The notes beneath the pieces are model-generated. The model saw only the letters and a program-made list of their open reading frames with translations. It had not been told where the DNA came from and ran no database searches. The position numbers and the translations under genes are program-made. A stretch of DNA of 64,000 nt from Verrucomicrobiaceae bacterium (GTDB lineage Bacteria; Verrucomicrobiota; Verrucomicrobiia; Verrucomicrobiales; Verrucomicrobiaceae), in the NCBI GenBank assembly GCA_027486585.1, contig JAIXOU010000078.1:1-64000 (forward strand). The letters are read 5' to 3'. This document shows, one piece after another, positions 43,614 to 52,382 of the stretch. Each line of letters opens with the position of its first letter. The first letter of the stretch is position 1.

Positions 43614-45002
43614 ATGCAGACACGTCCAATTATTATTATCGTGAAACACAGCTTGATCTGCTTTTTAGGCTATCTTGCGATACTCAATGCGGCTGAACCA
43701 TTGCCCGCTTTTCCTGGTGCGGAAGGTTACGGTCGCTTTGCCAAAGGCGGGCGCGGCGGAGATGTGTATCATGTGACGAACCTCGAAGACAGTGGAGAGG
43801 GGAGCCTAAGGGATGCCATCAAGTCAAAGAAGCCAGACGTGCCGCGAACTGTGGTGTTTGATGTCGGAGGCACGATTAAGCTGAAGAAGGAGCTGCGCAT
43901 CGAGGGCGTAACGGGGCTCACTTTGGCTGGGCAGACGGCTCCGGGCGGCGGAATCGCGGTTCGAGATCATGGGGTCGACTTTCGGAAATGTTCGGACATT
44001 ATCGTACGCTACCTGCGCTTTCGTTTAGGCGATGAAACAAAGACCTCGGAAGATGTCCTCGGTTTCGGGCCAGAGGATGGGACGTGTCGAGATGTGATCT
44101 TAGATCATGTTACAGCAACGTGGGGTATTGACGGCATCATTGATGTGTATGCGACGGATCGCTTTACCATGCAGTGGTGCCTCTTTGGCGAGGCACTCAA
44201 TGACAGCACGCATTACAAAAAAGAGCCGCATGCAATGCTGATGTCCTTTCGCAAGATTAAAGGTAACATCAGCATCCATCACAATCTTCTCTTTAGCAGT
44301 CGCGACCGTCACCCAACACTCGGCGGCTATCCACCGCCAGAGAGTGATGCGAAATCGATCTTCGATTTTCGCAACAACGTCATCTATAATTGGGAAGGCG
44401 CATGCAATCTCGCCACAGGGCGATTCAACCTCGTTGGCAACTACTGGCGTCCGGGTCCAAACACAAAATCTTATGATGCTGAGATGCCCATTCAGCCCAA
44501 GGCAGAGGCACACAATGTCACGTTCGGCTTCCTAAACGCGAATGTTTTCGAGTCTAAGCCCGAGTGGAGTCGTGACAATTATGCGGCTTTTCAGTGGGGC
44601 GTGCGCGGCGGCAAGTACATCGGTGAAGTCACCGTGGATAAATTTAAACAAAACGCTGAAATAGTTCCTTTGGGTGATCGACCACTCACGCACAGCGCTG
44701 AAGAATCTTATGCGATTGTTTTGGCAAAAGCTGGAGCCAGCATGACACGCGATGCGGCGGATTTGCGAGTGATTGCAGGTGTGAAAGATCGCACACACCG
44801 TCGGATCGATAGCCAGAATGAAGTAGGTGGATGGCCAGACCTCGTGCCCGGTGCTCCTAAAAAAGACAGCGATGGTGATGGCATGAGTGATGAGTGGGAA
44901 GCGGCTCATGGACTAAACATTGCCGATTCCGCTGACGGCAACTCGATTCGGGATGATGGCTATACAAATTTGGAGCGCTATTTGAATCAATTGATACCTT
45001 GA
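43614..45002 (+). CDS. Pectate lyase-like secreted protein (PL1-type beta-helix)
   Basis: 462 residues from ATG at 43614; the open frame extends 62 codons further into the NHL gene but is not coding there. A signal/anchor segment (HSLICFLGYLAILNAA) precedes AFPGAEGYGRFAKGGRGG, VYHVTNLEDSGEGSLRDAI, LTLAGQTAPGGGI, IIVRYLRFR and LDHVTATWGID, the classical PL1-like beta-helix order. The C-terminus has one Ca2+ repeat (DSDGDGMSDEWEAAHGLN), as in secreted verrucomicrobial proteins. It would cleave polygalacturonate-like uronic acid chains by beta-elimination outside the cell. Confidence 0.88.
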   Translation: MQTRPIIIIVKHSLICFLGYLAILNAAEPLPAFPGAEGYGRFAKGGRGGDVYHVTNLEDSGEGSLRDAIKSKKPDVPRTVVFDVGGTIKLKKELRIEGVTGLTLAGQTAPGGGIAVRDHGVDFRKCSDIIVRYLRFRLGDETKTSEDVLGFGPEDGTCRDVILDHVTATWGIDGIIDVYATDRFTMQWCLFGEALNDSTHYKKEPHAMLMSFRKIKGNISIHHNLLFSSRDRHPTLGGYPPPESDAKSIFDFRNNVIYNWEGACNLATGRFNLVGNYWRPGPNTKSYDAEMPIQPKAEAHNVTFGFLNANVFESKPEWSRDNYAAFQWGVRGGKYIGEVTVDKFKQNAEIVPLGDRPLTHSAEESYAIVLAKAGASMTRDAADLRVIAGVKDRTHRRIDSQNEVGGWPDLVPGAPKKDSDGDGMSDEWEAAHGLNIADSADGNSIRDDGYTNLERYLNQLIP

Positions 45003-45293
45003 AGCCCCCACTGGCTGAACTCTACGAATCCCAGCGGATCCTTTGCTGGCTTCTGGTTGCCCTGGTAACGTCGTTCAGTTGCTTGTGGTTCGCTGATACC
45101 AAGCTTCATCTGCTCCTGCATCGAGAGCAGTGGAAAATTAAAGACCTAGCCATGGCTTGCAGATTACTGGCATCAACCCAAACTAAGGTTCGATATTTTA
45201 TCGCTAAAGATTGGCTGCTTTGATGATCTCCGTGCGTTTCGAGATAGCGCTATTACAGCAGCATTTTCATCTGCCAGGAGTCTGCTAGTTTGA
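44999..45293 (+). pseudogene. Decayed copy of the LamG/DUF1080-like N-terminal domain
   Basis: Two fragments in different frames resemble the 42029 protein. The first (frame of 44999) reads LHLLLHREQWKIKDLA, matching LYPLQHHDQWQLEDPA. The second (frame of 45210) reads IGCFDDLRAFRDSAIT, matching IGFGSFDDLGAFRKVTIT, and ends at TGA 45291-45293. About 150 residues between them are missing, so an internal deletion plus frameshift is the simplest reading. The remaining bases to 45362 show no feature. Confidence 0.6.
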
Positions 45294-45362
45294 AGTCGAC
45301 CCGATTAAAAGACCGAGTCACTTGTCTTATCACTAATTTACCTGCCTTCCATCTTAACCCAC

Positions 45363-47894
45363 ATGAATGTTTGTATAATCTGCCTCCTTTTAATCGCCCT
45401 CAAAGTTCAAGCCTTTGAGACTGTTCTGATCGATAGTGAAGATCAAGCCGCTTATCTTTACACACCGAGTGAGAAGCCCAGCGAAGGCAAAACTTACTGG
45501 CTCGCCATTGGGGTGCATGGGTCAGGTGGTGAGGGGAAGGGGGCGAACGGCATCGGTTACTGGGCCAAGGATGATGTGATCGTTCTCGGACCCTCGTTTT
45601 TGCAGCCGAAGCGGGATGAGAAGGCACCGAAGAAAGCGGGAATGCCATTGGATTCGTACCAGATGTGCGGGCCGACGCATGAGGCGAAACTGAAGGCGTT
45701 GATCGCGGAGGTGGGAAAGACTTGGAAGATTCATCCGAAGGTGTTTCTTCATGGCTTTTCGGCAGGGGCGCAGTTTGTGCATCGGTTTGCGATGAAGAAT
45801 CCTGAGTTAGTCGCAGGCGTTTCGGCGGCTTCGGCAGGATCATGGAGCACGCGTGGGTTTGGCGAGATCAATCCGGCGGCGAGCCACATCCCGTTCGCTC
45901 TTTCATGCGGGCAATATGATCGAGATAAGTCCATGCCTAGCGCGCCACTGAGTCGGCTGGAATGGATGCAGGATTTTGCGAAGGCACTGCAAGAGGCCCA
46001 CTTCGATGTTGAGTCGCGAGTCATCCCGAACACTGGCCACAAAGCCACGAGGGACACGATGGCGCTGGCGGAAGCTTGTTTCCAAAGGGCGCGTGCGTTG
46101 AGCTTTAGCAGTTCAGTCCTGTTGGCCTGCGATTTTAATGCGATCAATCCGCTGTGGTCCTTGAACGGTAAGGCAGAAGGTCATGGCACAACTGCGCTGG
46201 CGACTTGGGATGCAGACGTGGGTGTGATCGAGCAGCAAGGCACGGCGGACCGCACCGGAGCGCTGCGTTTGCGCGTGAACAGCGCGGCAAAGGCCAAGTC
46301 GTGGAGTGGCATGCTACGCACGGGCTTGTTGCCGGTGCGTTGTCCGGAGAAGGATATCAAGAAGCTCACTTTGGCCTTTGATCTGAGTGTGACGAGTGCG
46401 CGTGCGGTATGTGTTTTGATCGAGTCCTTCAATGCAAAGCATGAGCGGACAGGCGGACGTGAAGGCGTGGTTTATCCGGCTTCGCCCGAGGACTATCAGC
46501 GCCATGTGCTCGATCTCGGCGCGATGAAATCTGTGGGTGAAGGTGAGTTCAATGCTGCTGATCCGTTGGTGCAAATCAGCGTTATGATCAGCGGCGAACT
46601 CGGTTGGGCTACAGGTGCGTTTCATCAACTGCGGTTCGATAATCTGAGCTATGCTGCTCCTGCATTTTATGTTAGTCCCTCAGGTGATGATAAGAACGCT
46701 GGTGGCAATGCAGACAAGCCTTTGGCGACGGTCTCGAAGGCATTGTTTCGCGCGCAGCCCGGCGACATCATCCTGCTGATGGATGGCACGTTTATGCGTA
46801 AAAATGAAGTTGCTGATTTTGTCCGTGCAGGCTTGCCTGCCGCTTGGATCAGCTTGAAGAATCACCCAGGCCACAAGCCTGTGCTTACGAGCCCACACTG
46901 GAACTTGGTTAAGATCGGCAATACCGATCCGAGTCAGCTTTCTGACGCTCCAGCGCTCGCTTACCTCGAAGTGCGTGGGCTTACGATTCGCGGCGTGGCT
47001 GAAGAGGTGGAGGCCAAATACAAAGAAGACATTGGCAAGGTCAAGGGAACTACCAATGGCAATGGCTTTTCCATCGATGGCCGTTACAGCCTCCATAAGC
47101 CTCATCACATTCGCGTTGCTGATAGCGAAGTAAGTCAATGCCCCGGTGGGGGAATCAGTGTCATCCATGCGGACTACGTGCAGGTGGAAAACAATCACGC
47201 TCACAACAACTGTCACTGGATGATCTACGCGGGCTCAGGTGTCAGCGTTTATCAGCCTTTCAACTTCGACCTCACTACAGGCGGACACAAGATGCTCGTG
47301 CGCGGCAACCACACCCATCACAATTACTGCACGCAGCCCTGGGTGGCCACAGGCAAGCTCTCCGACGGCAACGGAATCATCGTCGATGACACGCAGAACC
47401 ATCAAAATAAGTCCATCAATGGCGTCTATCACGGAGGCCTGCTCATCCAGGGTAACCTCAGCCACGATAACGGTGGAAGCGGAATGCACAGCTATGCCAG
47501 TGACAACGTGGATTTCATCAATAATACCGTCGTTAACAACAACACGGTGATGGATTACGGGCAGCTATCTGTGACGCAATGTGGTCATGTGCGCGTGTTG
47601 AATAACATCCTCGTCGCGCCAAAGGATAAGCCGCTTAACCGTGTTAACGGTGATTTCCATGACGTACTACTTTCTCACAACCTTTTCTTTGGTGGAACGA
47701 AAGACATTGTCCCCGGTGAGCACGCCATCATTGCCGATCCGCTCTTCAAAGATGCCGCGCAGGGGGATTTTCACCTTGGTGAAAAGAGTCCAGCAAGAGG
47801 CTCTGGTGCAGCCTTTGAGATCGCGCCGATTCAGGACGTTGAGGGCAAGGCGTGGTCGATGGACGTTCTAAGCTTGGGCGCGTTGGCGGAGTGA
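45363..47894 (+). CDS. Secreted esterase + carbohydrate-binding-like + right-handed beta-helix (pectate lyase-like) fusion
   Basis: 843 residues with a signal peptide (about 1-17). The N-terminal alpha/beta hydrolase has nucleophile Ser133 in HGFSAGAQF, a likely acid Asp186 (CGQYDRDK) and His226 (NTGHKATRD), like PHB depolymerase/feruloyl or acetyl esterases. A beta-rich middle (about 245-430) resembles a carbohydrate-binding module. From FYVSPSGDDKNAGGNADKPL (about 440) to the end is a DUF1565-type/PL9-like parallel beta-helix with many N-x-H/NN turns. The two activities in one chain would deacylate and then cleave pectin-like chains. Neighbours are a pectate lyase and sulfatases. Confidence 0.82.
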   Translation: MNVCIICLLLIALKVQAFETVLIDSEDQAAYLYTPSEKPSEGKTYWLAIGVHGSGGEGKGANGIGYWAKDDVIVLGPSFLQPKRDEKAPKKAGMPLDSYQMCGPTHEAKLKALIAEVGKTWKIHPKVFLHGFSAGAQFVHRFAMKNPELVAGVSAASAGSWSTRGFGEINPAASHIPFALSCGQYDRDKSMPSAPLSRLEWMQDFAKALQEAHFDVESRVIPNTGHKATRDTMALAEACFQRARALSFSSSVLLACDFNAINPLWSLNGKAEGHGTTALATWDADVGVIEQQGTADRTGALRLRVNSAAKAKSWSGMLRTGLLPVRCPEKDIKKLTLAFDLSVTSARAVCVLIESFNAKHERTGGREGVVYPASPEDYQRHVLDLGAMKSVGEGEFNAADPLVQISVMISGELGWATGAFHQLRFDNLSYAAPAFYVSPSGDDKNAGGNADKPLATVSKALFRAQPGDIILLMDGTFMRKNEVADFVRAGLPAAWISLKNHPGHKPVLTSPHWNLVKIGNTDPSQLSDAPALAYLEVRGLTIRGVAEEVEAKYKEDIGKVKGTTNGNGFSIDGRYSLHKPHHIRVADSEVSQCPGGGISVIHADYVQVENNHAHNNCHWMIYAGSGVSVYQPFNFDLTTGGHKMLVRGNHTHHNYCTQPWVATGKLSDGNGIIVDDTQNHQNKSINGVYHGGLLIQGNLSHDNGGSGMHSYASDNVDFINNTVVNNNTVMDYGQLSVTQCGHVRVLNNILVAPKDKPLNRVNGDFHDVLLSHNLFFGGTKDIVPGEHAIIADPLFKDAAQGDFHLGEKSPARGSGAAFEIAPIQDVEGKAWSMDVLSLGALAE

Positions 47895-47962
47895 GTCGGG
47901 GAATCGGGTGCAAGGTTTTGGCGATTTGATCGTTGCCATCAGGCTTGGTTTAATCTTGCCTC

Positions 47963-49519
47963 ATGAAACTGCCGCTCATTGTCTCGCTGTCTCTTTTGTT
48001 CCTTGTCTTTGCTCATGGTTCGGAGACAAGGCCGAATGTCGTTTTAATCATGATTGATGACTTCGGTTACGAATGCTTAACGGCCAATGGCGGTGAAAGC
48101 TACAAGACGCCCGTAATGGATCAGCTTGCAGCAACCGGTGTACGTTTTGAACAACTGCACGTGCAGCCGCTGTGTACCCCGACGCGTGCGGCTTTGATGA
48201 CGGGCAGGATCAATAAACATAACTACACGCATTTTGGTCACCTTGATCCCTCTCAGAAGACGTTTGGAAATCTGCTCAAGGACGCAGGCTACGCGACCTG
48301 TATCACAGGTAAATGGCAGCTCGACAATGGTCTTGAAGGCCCGGCGCACTTTGGTTTTGAGGAGCACTGCTTGTGGCAGCTGGTGCGTCGTCCTGATCGC
48401 TACAAAAATCCAGGGCTTGAGATCAATGGCAAAAAATTCGACTATTCGAACAACGAATATGGTCCCGACATCGTGAACGACTACGCGCTCGATTTCATTC
48501 AGCGCCAAAAAGGAAAGCCATTCTTTCTCTATTATCCGATGATGTTGACGCACTCGCCTTATGACGCCACGCCAGACAGTCCTGATTATTCGGAATCAAA
48601 AGGCAAGCAAGGAAAGGGAAGCCACTTTGCCGACATGGTGGCCTATACTGACAAACTCATTGGCAAGTTGATCTCGAAACTCGAAGAACATCAACTGCGT
48701 GAGAACACAGTGGTGCTGATCCTTGGAGATAACGGCACGGGCAAGGGAACACCGTCGCGCTTCCAAGGCAGAGATGTCGAAGGAGGGAAAGGATCGAGCA
48801 CGAATTGGGGCACGCGTGTGCCTGGTATCGGCAATTGGCCAAGACATATCGCCAGTGGCAAAGTATGCCGTGATATGATCGATCCGATAGACTTCCTGCC
48901 GACCATTTGTGAGGTCGCAGGTGTGAAAGTGCCCGCTGAGTTAAAGATCGATGGCCAAAGTTTTTTGCCGCAACTGAAGGGTGAGAAAGGCACGCCTCGA
49001 GATGCTCACTATCTCTGGTATAACCCAAACGGTGGGGCCAAAGCCAAGTTTGAGTTTGCCCATGATTCCGACTACAAGCTGTATGCTGATGGAAGATTCT
49101 TCAACGTTGCAAAAGATGATCTTGAGAAGACGCCTCTGGATGAGGCAATGCTCGACGAACCTGCCAAGGTCGCGAAAGCTAAGTTACTGGCACTATTGAA
49201 GCAACATGAAGGCCCCCGGGAGGATTATTTTGTGAAGCAGGCTCAAGGGATGAAGGGCGAGGGTGTTGAAGAATCTGAACGGAAAAAGCCCATGAAGATG
49301 CAGGCTAAAGCAGACACAAAGACGGACAAAAATACAGGCGCTACAAGGTTCTCTGAGCGTGACGCCGATCACGATGGTAAGATCAACTGGGAAGAGTTTT
49401 TGAAGTCGGCCTCGGCTAAAGGCACAGCTAGGGAACGCTTTGAGATGTTCGATAAGGACAAGGATGGCGTCGTGACCCTGGAGGAGTTCAGCCTGCAACT
49501 CCGAAAGGCGGGCAAGTGA
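47963..49519 (+). CDS. Sulfatase with C-terminal EF-hand pair
   Basis: 518 residues, signal peptide to about 20. Type I sulfatase: metal residues in VLIMIDDFG, formylglycine site C71-T-P-T-R with TGR, GKWQLDNG, and a GDNGTG site. After about residue 430 a charged linker leads to two EF-hands, DADHDGKINWEEF and DKDKDGVVTLEEF, which bind Ca2+. It would desulfate a polysaccharide or glycoside in the periplasm. Cys at the active site means it needs a formylglycine-generating or anaerobic maturase, not seen in this window. The next gene is a second sulfatase, 27 bases downstream. Confidence 0.93.
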   Translation: MKLPLIVSLSLLFLVFAHGSETRPNVVLIMIDDFGYECLTANGGESYKTPVMDQLAATGVRFEQLHVQPLCTPTRAALMTGRINKHNYTHFGHLDPSQKTFGNLLKDAGYATCITGKWQLDNGLEGPAHFGFEEHCLWQLVRRPDRYKNPGLEINGKKFDYSNNEYGPDIVNDYALDFIQRQKGKPFFLYYPMMLTHSPYDATPDSPDYSESKGKQGKGSHFADMVAYTDKLIGKLISKLEEHQLRENTVVLILGDNGTGKGTPSRFQGRDVEGGKGSSTNWGTRVPGIGNWPRHIASGKVCRDMIDPIDFLPTICEVAGVKVPAELKIDGQSFLPQLKGEKGTPRDAHYLWYNPNGGAKAKFEFAHDSDYKLYADGRFFNVAKDDLEKTPLDEAMLDEPAKVAKAKLLALLKQHEGPREDYFVKQAQGMKGEGVEESERKKPMKMQAKADTKTDKNTGATRFSERDADHDGKINWEEFLKSASAKGTARERFEMFDKDKDGVVTLEEFSLQLRKAGK

Positions 49520-49546
49520 TCGAGTTGAAGATTTTACAGACTGCCT

Positions 49547-50977
49547 ATGAAATACTTATTCACCCTGTTGTCTGTCCTGCTGGCATCCATCAGTCAGTCG
49601 GGCGCGGCTGAATCTAGGCCGAACATCCTTTTGATCCTTGGCGATAACTGGCGGTATCCGACTGCGGGGATTCTCGGTGATCCAATGGCGAAGACGCCAG
49701 CTTTTGACCGCATCGCCAGGGAAGGGGTTCTCTTCACGCACACGTTTAATCCTGTTCCGTCCTGTTCGCCAACACGTTCTTGTTTGCTGACAGGACGAAA
49801 GGCGCATGAACTTGGCGAGCGTGCTAGCTTGTGGAGTGGCTTCCCCAAAGACACGCCTGTGGTTACGCAGTTGCTGAGGGATGCCGGTTACGAGATTGGT
49901 CACGCGGGTAAACCTTGGTCGCCGGGTAACCATGAGATCTCTGGTTGGACGGAAAATCCTGCAGGACCGAAGTTTGCTGACTTTGCTGATTTTTACGCAA
50001 AGCATGAGGCTTCAAAGCCCTTTTTCTTTTGGTTGGGTAACACCGACACCGCGACAAAAGCGGGCAAGGTTCCTTACCTTGAAGAGGCTAGTGCTAAGCT
50101 TGATGCGACAAAATTGACCGTCCCCCCGGAGTTGCCGGATTGTAAAGAGGTGCATGATGATTTGATGAACTATTACGGTGGTGTGATGAAGCTGGATGAG
50201 GCGGCTGCGGCCGCTATTGCTGTTTTAGAAAAAGCAGGCAAGCTCGATAACACGGTGATCATTTATACCAGCGACAATGGCTGGCAAATGCCGCGTGGCT
50301 TGGCGAATTGCTATGATTCTGGGTCACGGGTGCCGCTCGCGATTCGTTGGGGAAAGAACCTTGCTGCAGGGAGCTTTGCGGAGGAGTTTGTTAATGTCGC
50401 TGATCTAGGCCCGACCTTTCTTGAGTTGGCTGGACTTACGCCACCACCAGAAATGAGCATGCACAGCATCAAGAACTTGATGCTTGGCAAAGCGGATGCG
50501 TTTCAGCGTGACGCTGTCTTCATGGAGCGTGAGCGCCATGCGAATGTGCGCCACGATAACATGAGCTATCCTATCCGAGCCGTTCGTACTCGTGAGTTCC
50601 TCTACCTGCGGAATCTCCGCCCGGATCGTTGGCCAGCGGGTGATCCTGATGTACTGTTTCTTCATGGTCGTCCTTATGGCGATGTGGATACCACCTTGGT
50701 GAAAGATTTTCTCCTGGCTCATCAAAATGAGGCTGCTTACGCCAACTACATTGCGCTCATCTTTGGCAAACGTCCGGCAGAGGAACTCTACGATCTACGA
50801 ACTGATCCACATCAGCTCACGAATGTCGCGGACAAGCCTGAATACGCTGACGCGCTCAAGCAGCAGAGGCTGCGTGTCGATGCGTGGATGAAGGAGACGA
50901 ATGATCCTCGACTCGATCCAAGCTATGATGGCTGGGATAAGTTTCCCTATTACGGCAAGGCACCTCGGCGTGATTAA
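49547..50977 (+). CDS. Sulfatase, heparan N-sulfatase-like
   Basis: 476 residues with a signal peptide. Formylglycine motif C73-S-P-T-R followed by SCLLTGRKAHELG, GHAGKPWSPGN, and the second metal motif IIYTSDNGWQMPRG. The usual first metal pair DD reads GDNWRYP here (D-N), a variant seen in the sulfamidase-like S1_8 branch. C-terminal AEELYDLRTDPHQLTNVAD is standard. It acts on sulfated sugars outside the cytoplasm, probably in sequence with the first sulfatase. Confidence 0.9.
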   Translation: MKYLFTLLSVLLASISQSGAAESRPNILLILGDNWRYPTAGILGDPMAKTPAFDRIAREGVLFTHTFNPVPSCSPTRSCLLTGRKAHELGERASLWSGFPKDTPVVTQLLRDAGYEIGHAGKPWSPGNHEISGWTENPAGPKFADFADFYAKHEASKPFFFWLGNTDTATKAGKVPYLEEASAKLDATKLTVPPELPDCKEVHDDLMNYYGGVMKLDEAAAAAIAVLEKAGKLDNTVIIYTSDNGWQMPRGLANCYDSGSRVPLAIRWGKNLAAGSFAEEFVNVADLGPTFLELAGLTPPPEMSMHSIKNLMLGKADAFQRDAVFMERERHANVRHDNMSYPIRAVRTREFLYLRNLRPDRWPAGDPDVLFLHGRPYGDVDTTLVKDFLLAHQNEAAYANYIALIFGKRPAEELYDLRTDPHQLTNVADKPEYADALKQQRLRVDAWMKETNDPRLDPSYDGWDKFPYYGKAPRRD

Positions 50978-51004
50978 TACCTATTCGAAAAAATCGATAT
51001 CTCC

Positions 51005-52285
51005 ATGAATCGTCTGCTCTTTGTTCCATTGTTTTTGATGCTCATGCAGAGTGTCATCGCAGAGTTGCCGCCGTTTCCTTTGTTTCGTGATTTCGTTGGG
51101 CTTTGTGGACATACGGTGCAGTTCAAGCCGGAGCTCTATCAGCCTGTTTGCCGGGTTGTGCGTGATTATCATCCGGTGAAATGGGATCTGGGAAAGGATA
51201 CTTCCATCATGCCGGAATGGCCCTTTGCCAAGAATCGCGTGTCTTGGGAAAAGGTCTATGGTTCATGGCATGACAAGGGATTGAGCATCAGTGTGTGCTT
51301 TCAGTTTGATGACATGAAGGGGGATGACTGGAAGGACATTGAGCGTGACGCGCGATCCTATGCCAAGGGCTTCGCGGAGAACTTCGGTCCTGGTGGCAAG
51401 TATCCGTTTGTCGATACCGTGGAGATTGGCAATGAACCCGGGCACATCGATGACGCCACGTATCTTCGGATTTTCAAAGCGATGGCAGCCGGCATTCGCG
51501 AGGGCAATCCAAAGCTCAAGATTGCGAGCTGTAACACGGAGGCTGGTGGCAGTGATCGCTATTGGAAGGGGGCTGAGATTTTTAAGTCGCAGTTACCCAT
51601 GATCGATGTGTTACGGATCCACCGATATGCGATCAAAAGCGGATGGCCTACGTGGCAGCGCAGTTATCCTGAGGATTCCAGCGTGCCCTACCTCAGTAAG
51701 ATTCAGGACATGATCGACTGGCGTGACAAGCATGCGCCGGGGCGCGAAATGTGGGTGAGCGAGTTTGGCTGGGATTGCAGCACTCAGAAGCCTGATCCAA
51801 AGGGCGACATGGCTAAGTTCATCACTTGCAGCGATGAGGAACAGGCGATGTGGCTGGTGCGCAGCTACTTACTCTTTGCTGAAATGCGGATTGATAAGGC
51901 CTTTGTGTATTTTTTTAATGATGAGGACAATGCGTCTTTCCACGCCTGCTCTGGCATTACGCGGCATTTTCAGCCAAAGCCCAGTTATCATGCCATGGCG
52001 TGGATGCTGCGGAATCTAGCGGATTACCGATTTAGTCGGGCGATCCAAAAGTCAGAGAAGGATGGCTACCTCTTTGAGTTCATTTCGGAGCATCCCCAAG
52101 CGCCGAAAATTCTGGCAGCGTGGCATGCCACTCGTGACGGAGTCTCACTGGATCTACATGGGGCAAAGGCGATGAAATCTGAGCGGATGCCGATGACATC
52201 TGGTCCTAGCGCTGAGACACCTCTCAAATCAGGCGATTCAGCTGTTATGGCTGGCACAGTGCCTACTTTTATTTGGGTAGAGTAA
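51005..52285 (+). CDS. Secreted clan GH-A glycoside hydrolase
   Basis: 426 residues, signal peptide about 1-19. Clan A (TIM-barrel retaining) signature: acid/base E144 in TVEIGNEPG at the end of strand 4 and nucleophile E253 in WVSEFGWD at strand 7, with RIHRY on the strand between. The exact GH family (GH39-, GH5- or GH30-like) cannot be fixed by eye. It is placed 27 bases after the sulfatase and before a PQQ-like propeller gene, so it is part of the same degradative cluster. Confidence 0.8.
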   Translation: MNRLLFVPLFLMLMQSVIAELPPFPLFRDFVGLCGHTVQFKPELYQPVCRVVRDYHPVKWDLGKDTSIMPEWPFAKNRVSWEKVYGSWHDKGLSISVCFQFDDMKGDDWKDIERDARSYAKGFAENFGPGGKYPFVDTVEIGNEPGHIDDATYLRIFKAMAAGIREGNPKLKIASCNTEAGGSDRYWKGAEIFKSQLPMIDVLRIHRYAIKSGWPTWQRSYPEDSSVPYLSKIQDMIDWRDKHAPGREMWVSEFGWDCSTQKPDPKGDMAKFITCSDEEQAMWLVRSYLLFAEMRIDKAFVYFFNDEDNASFHACSGITRHFQPKPSYHAMAWMLRNLADYRFSRAIQKSEKDGYLFEFISEHPQAPKILAAWHATRDGVSLDLHGAKAMKSERMPMTSGPSAETPLKSGDSAVMAGTVPTFIWVE

Positions 52286-52382
52286 TATCGACAAATCAGC
52301 GCGGTGAACCTGGGATATAAAAAACAATGGCAAGAAAATGCTGCTCGCCGACGATTCACGGAACTGCCATCATCTGATCCCC

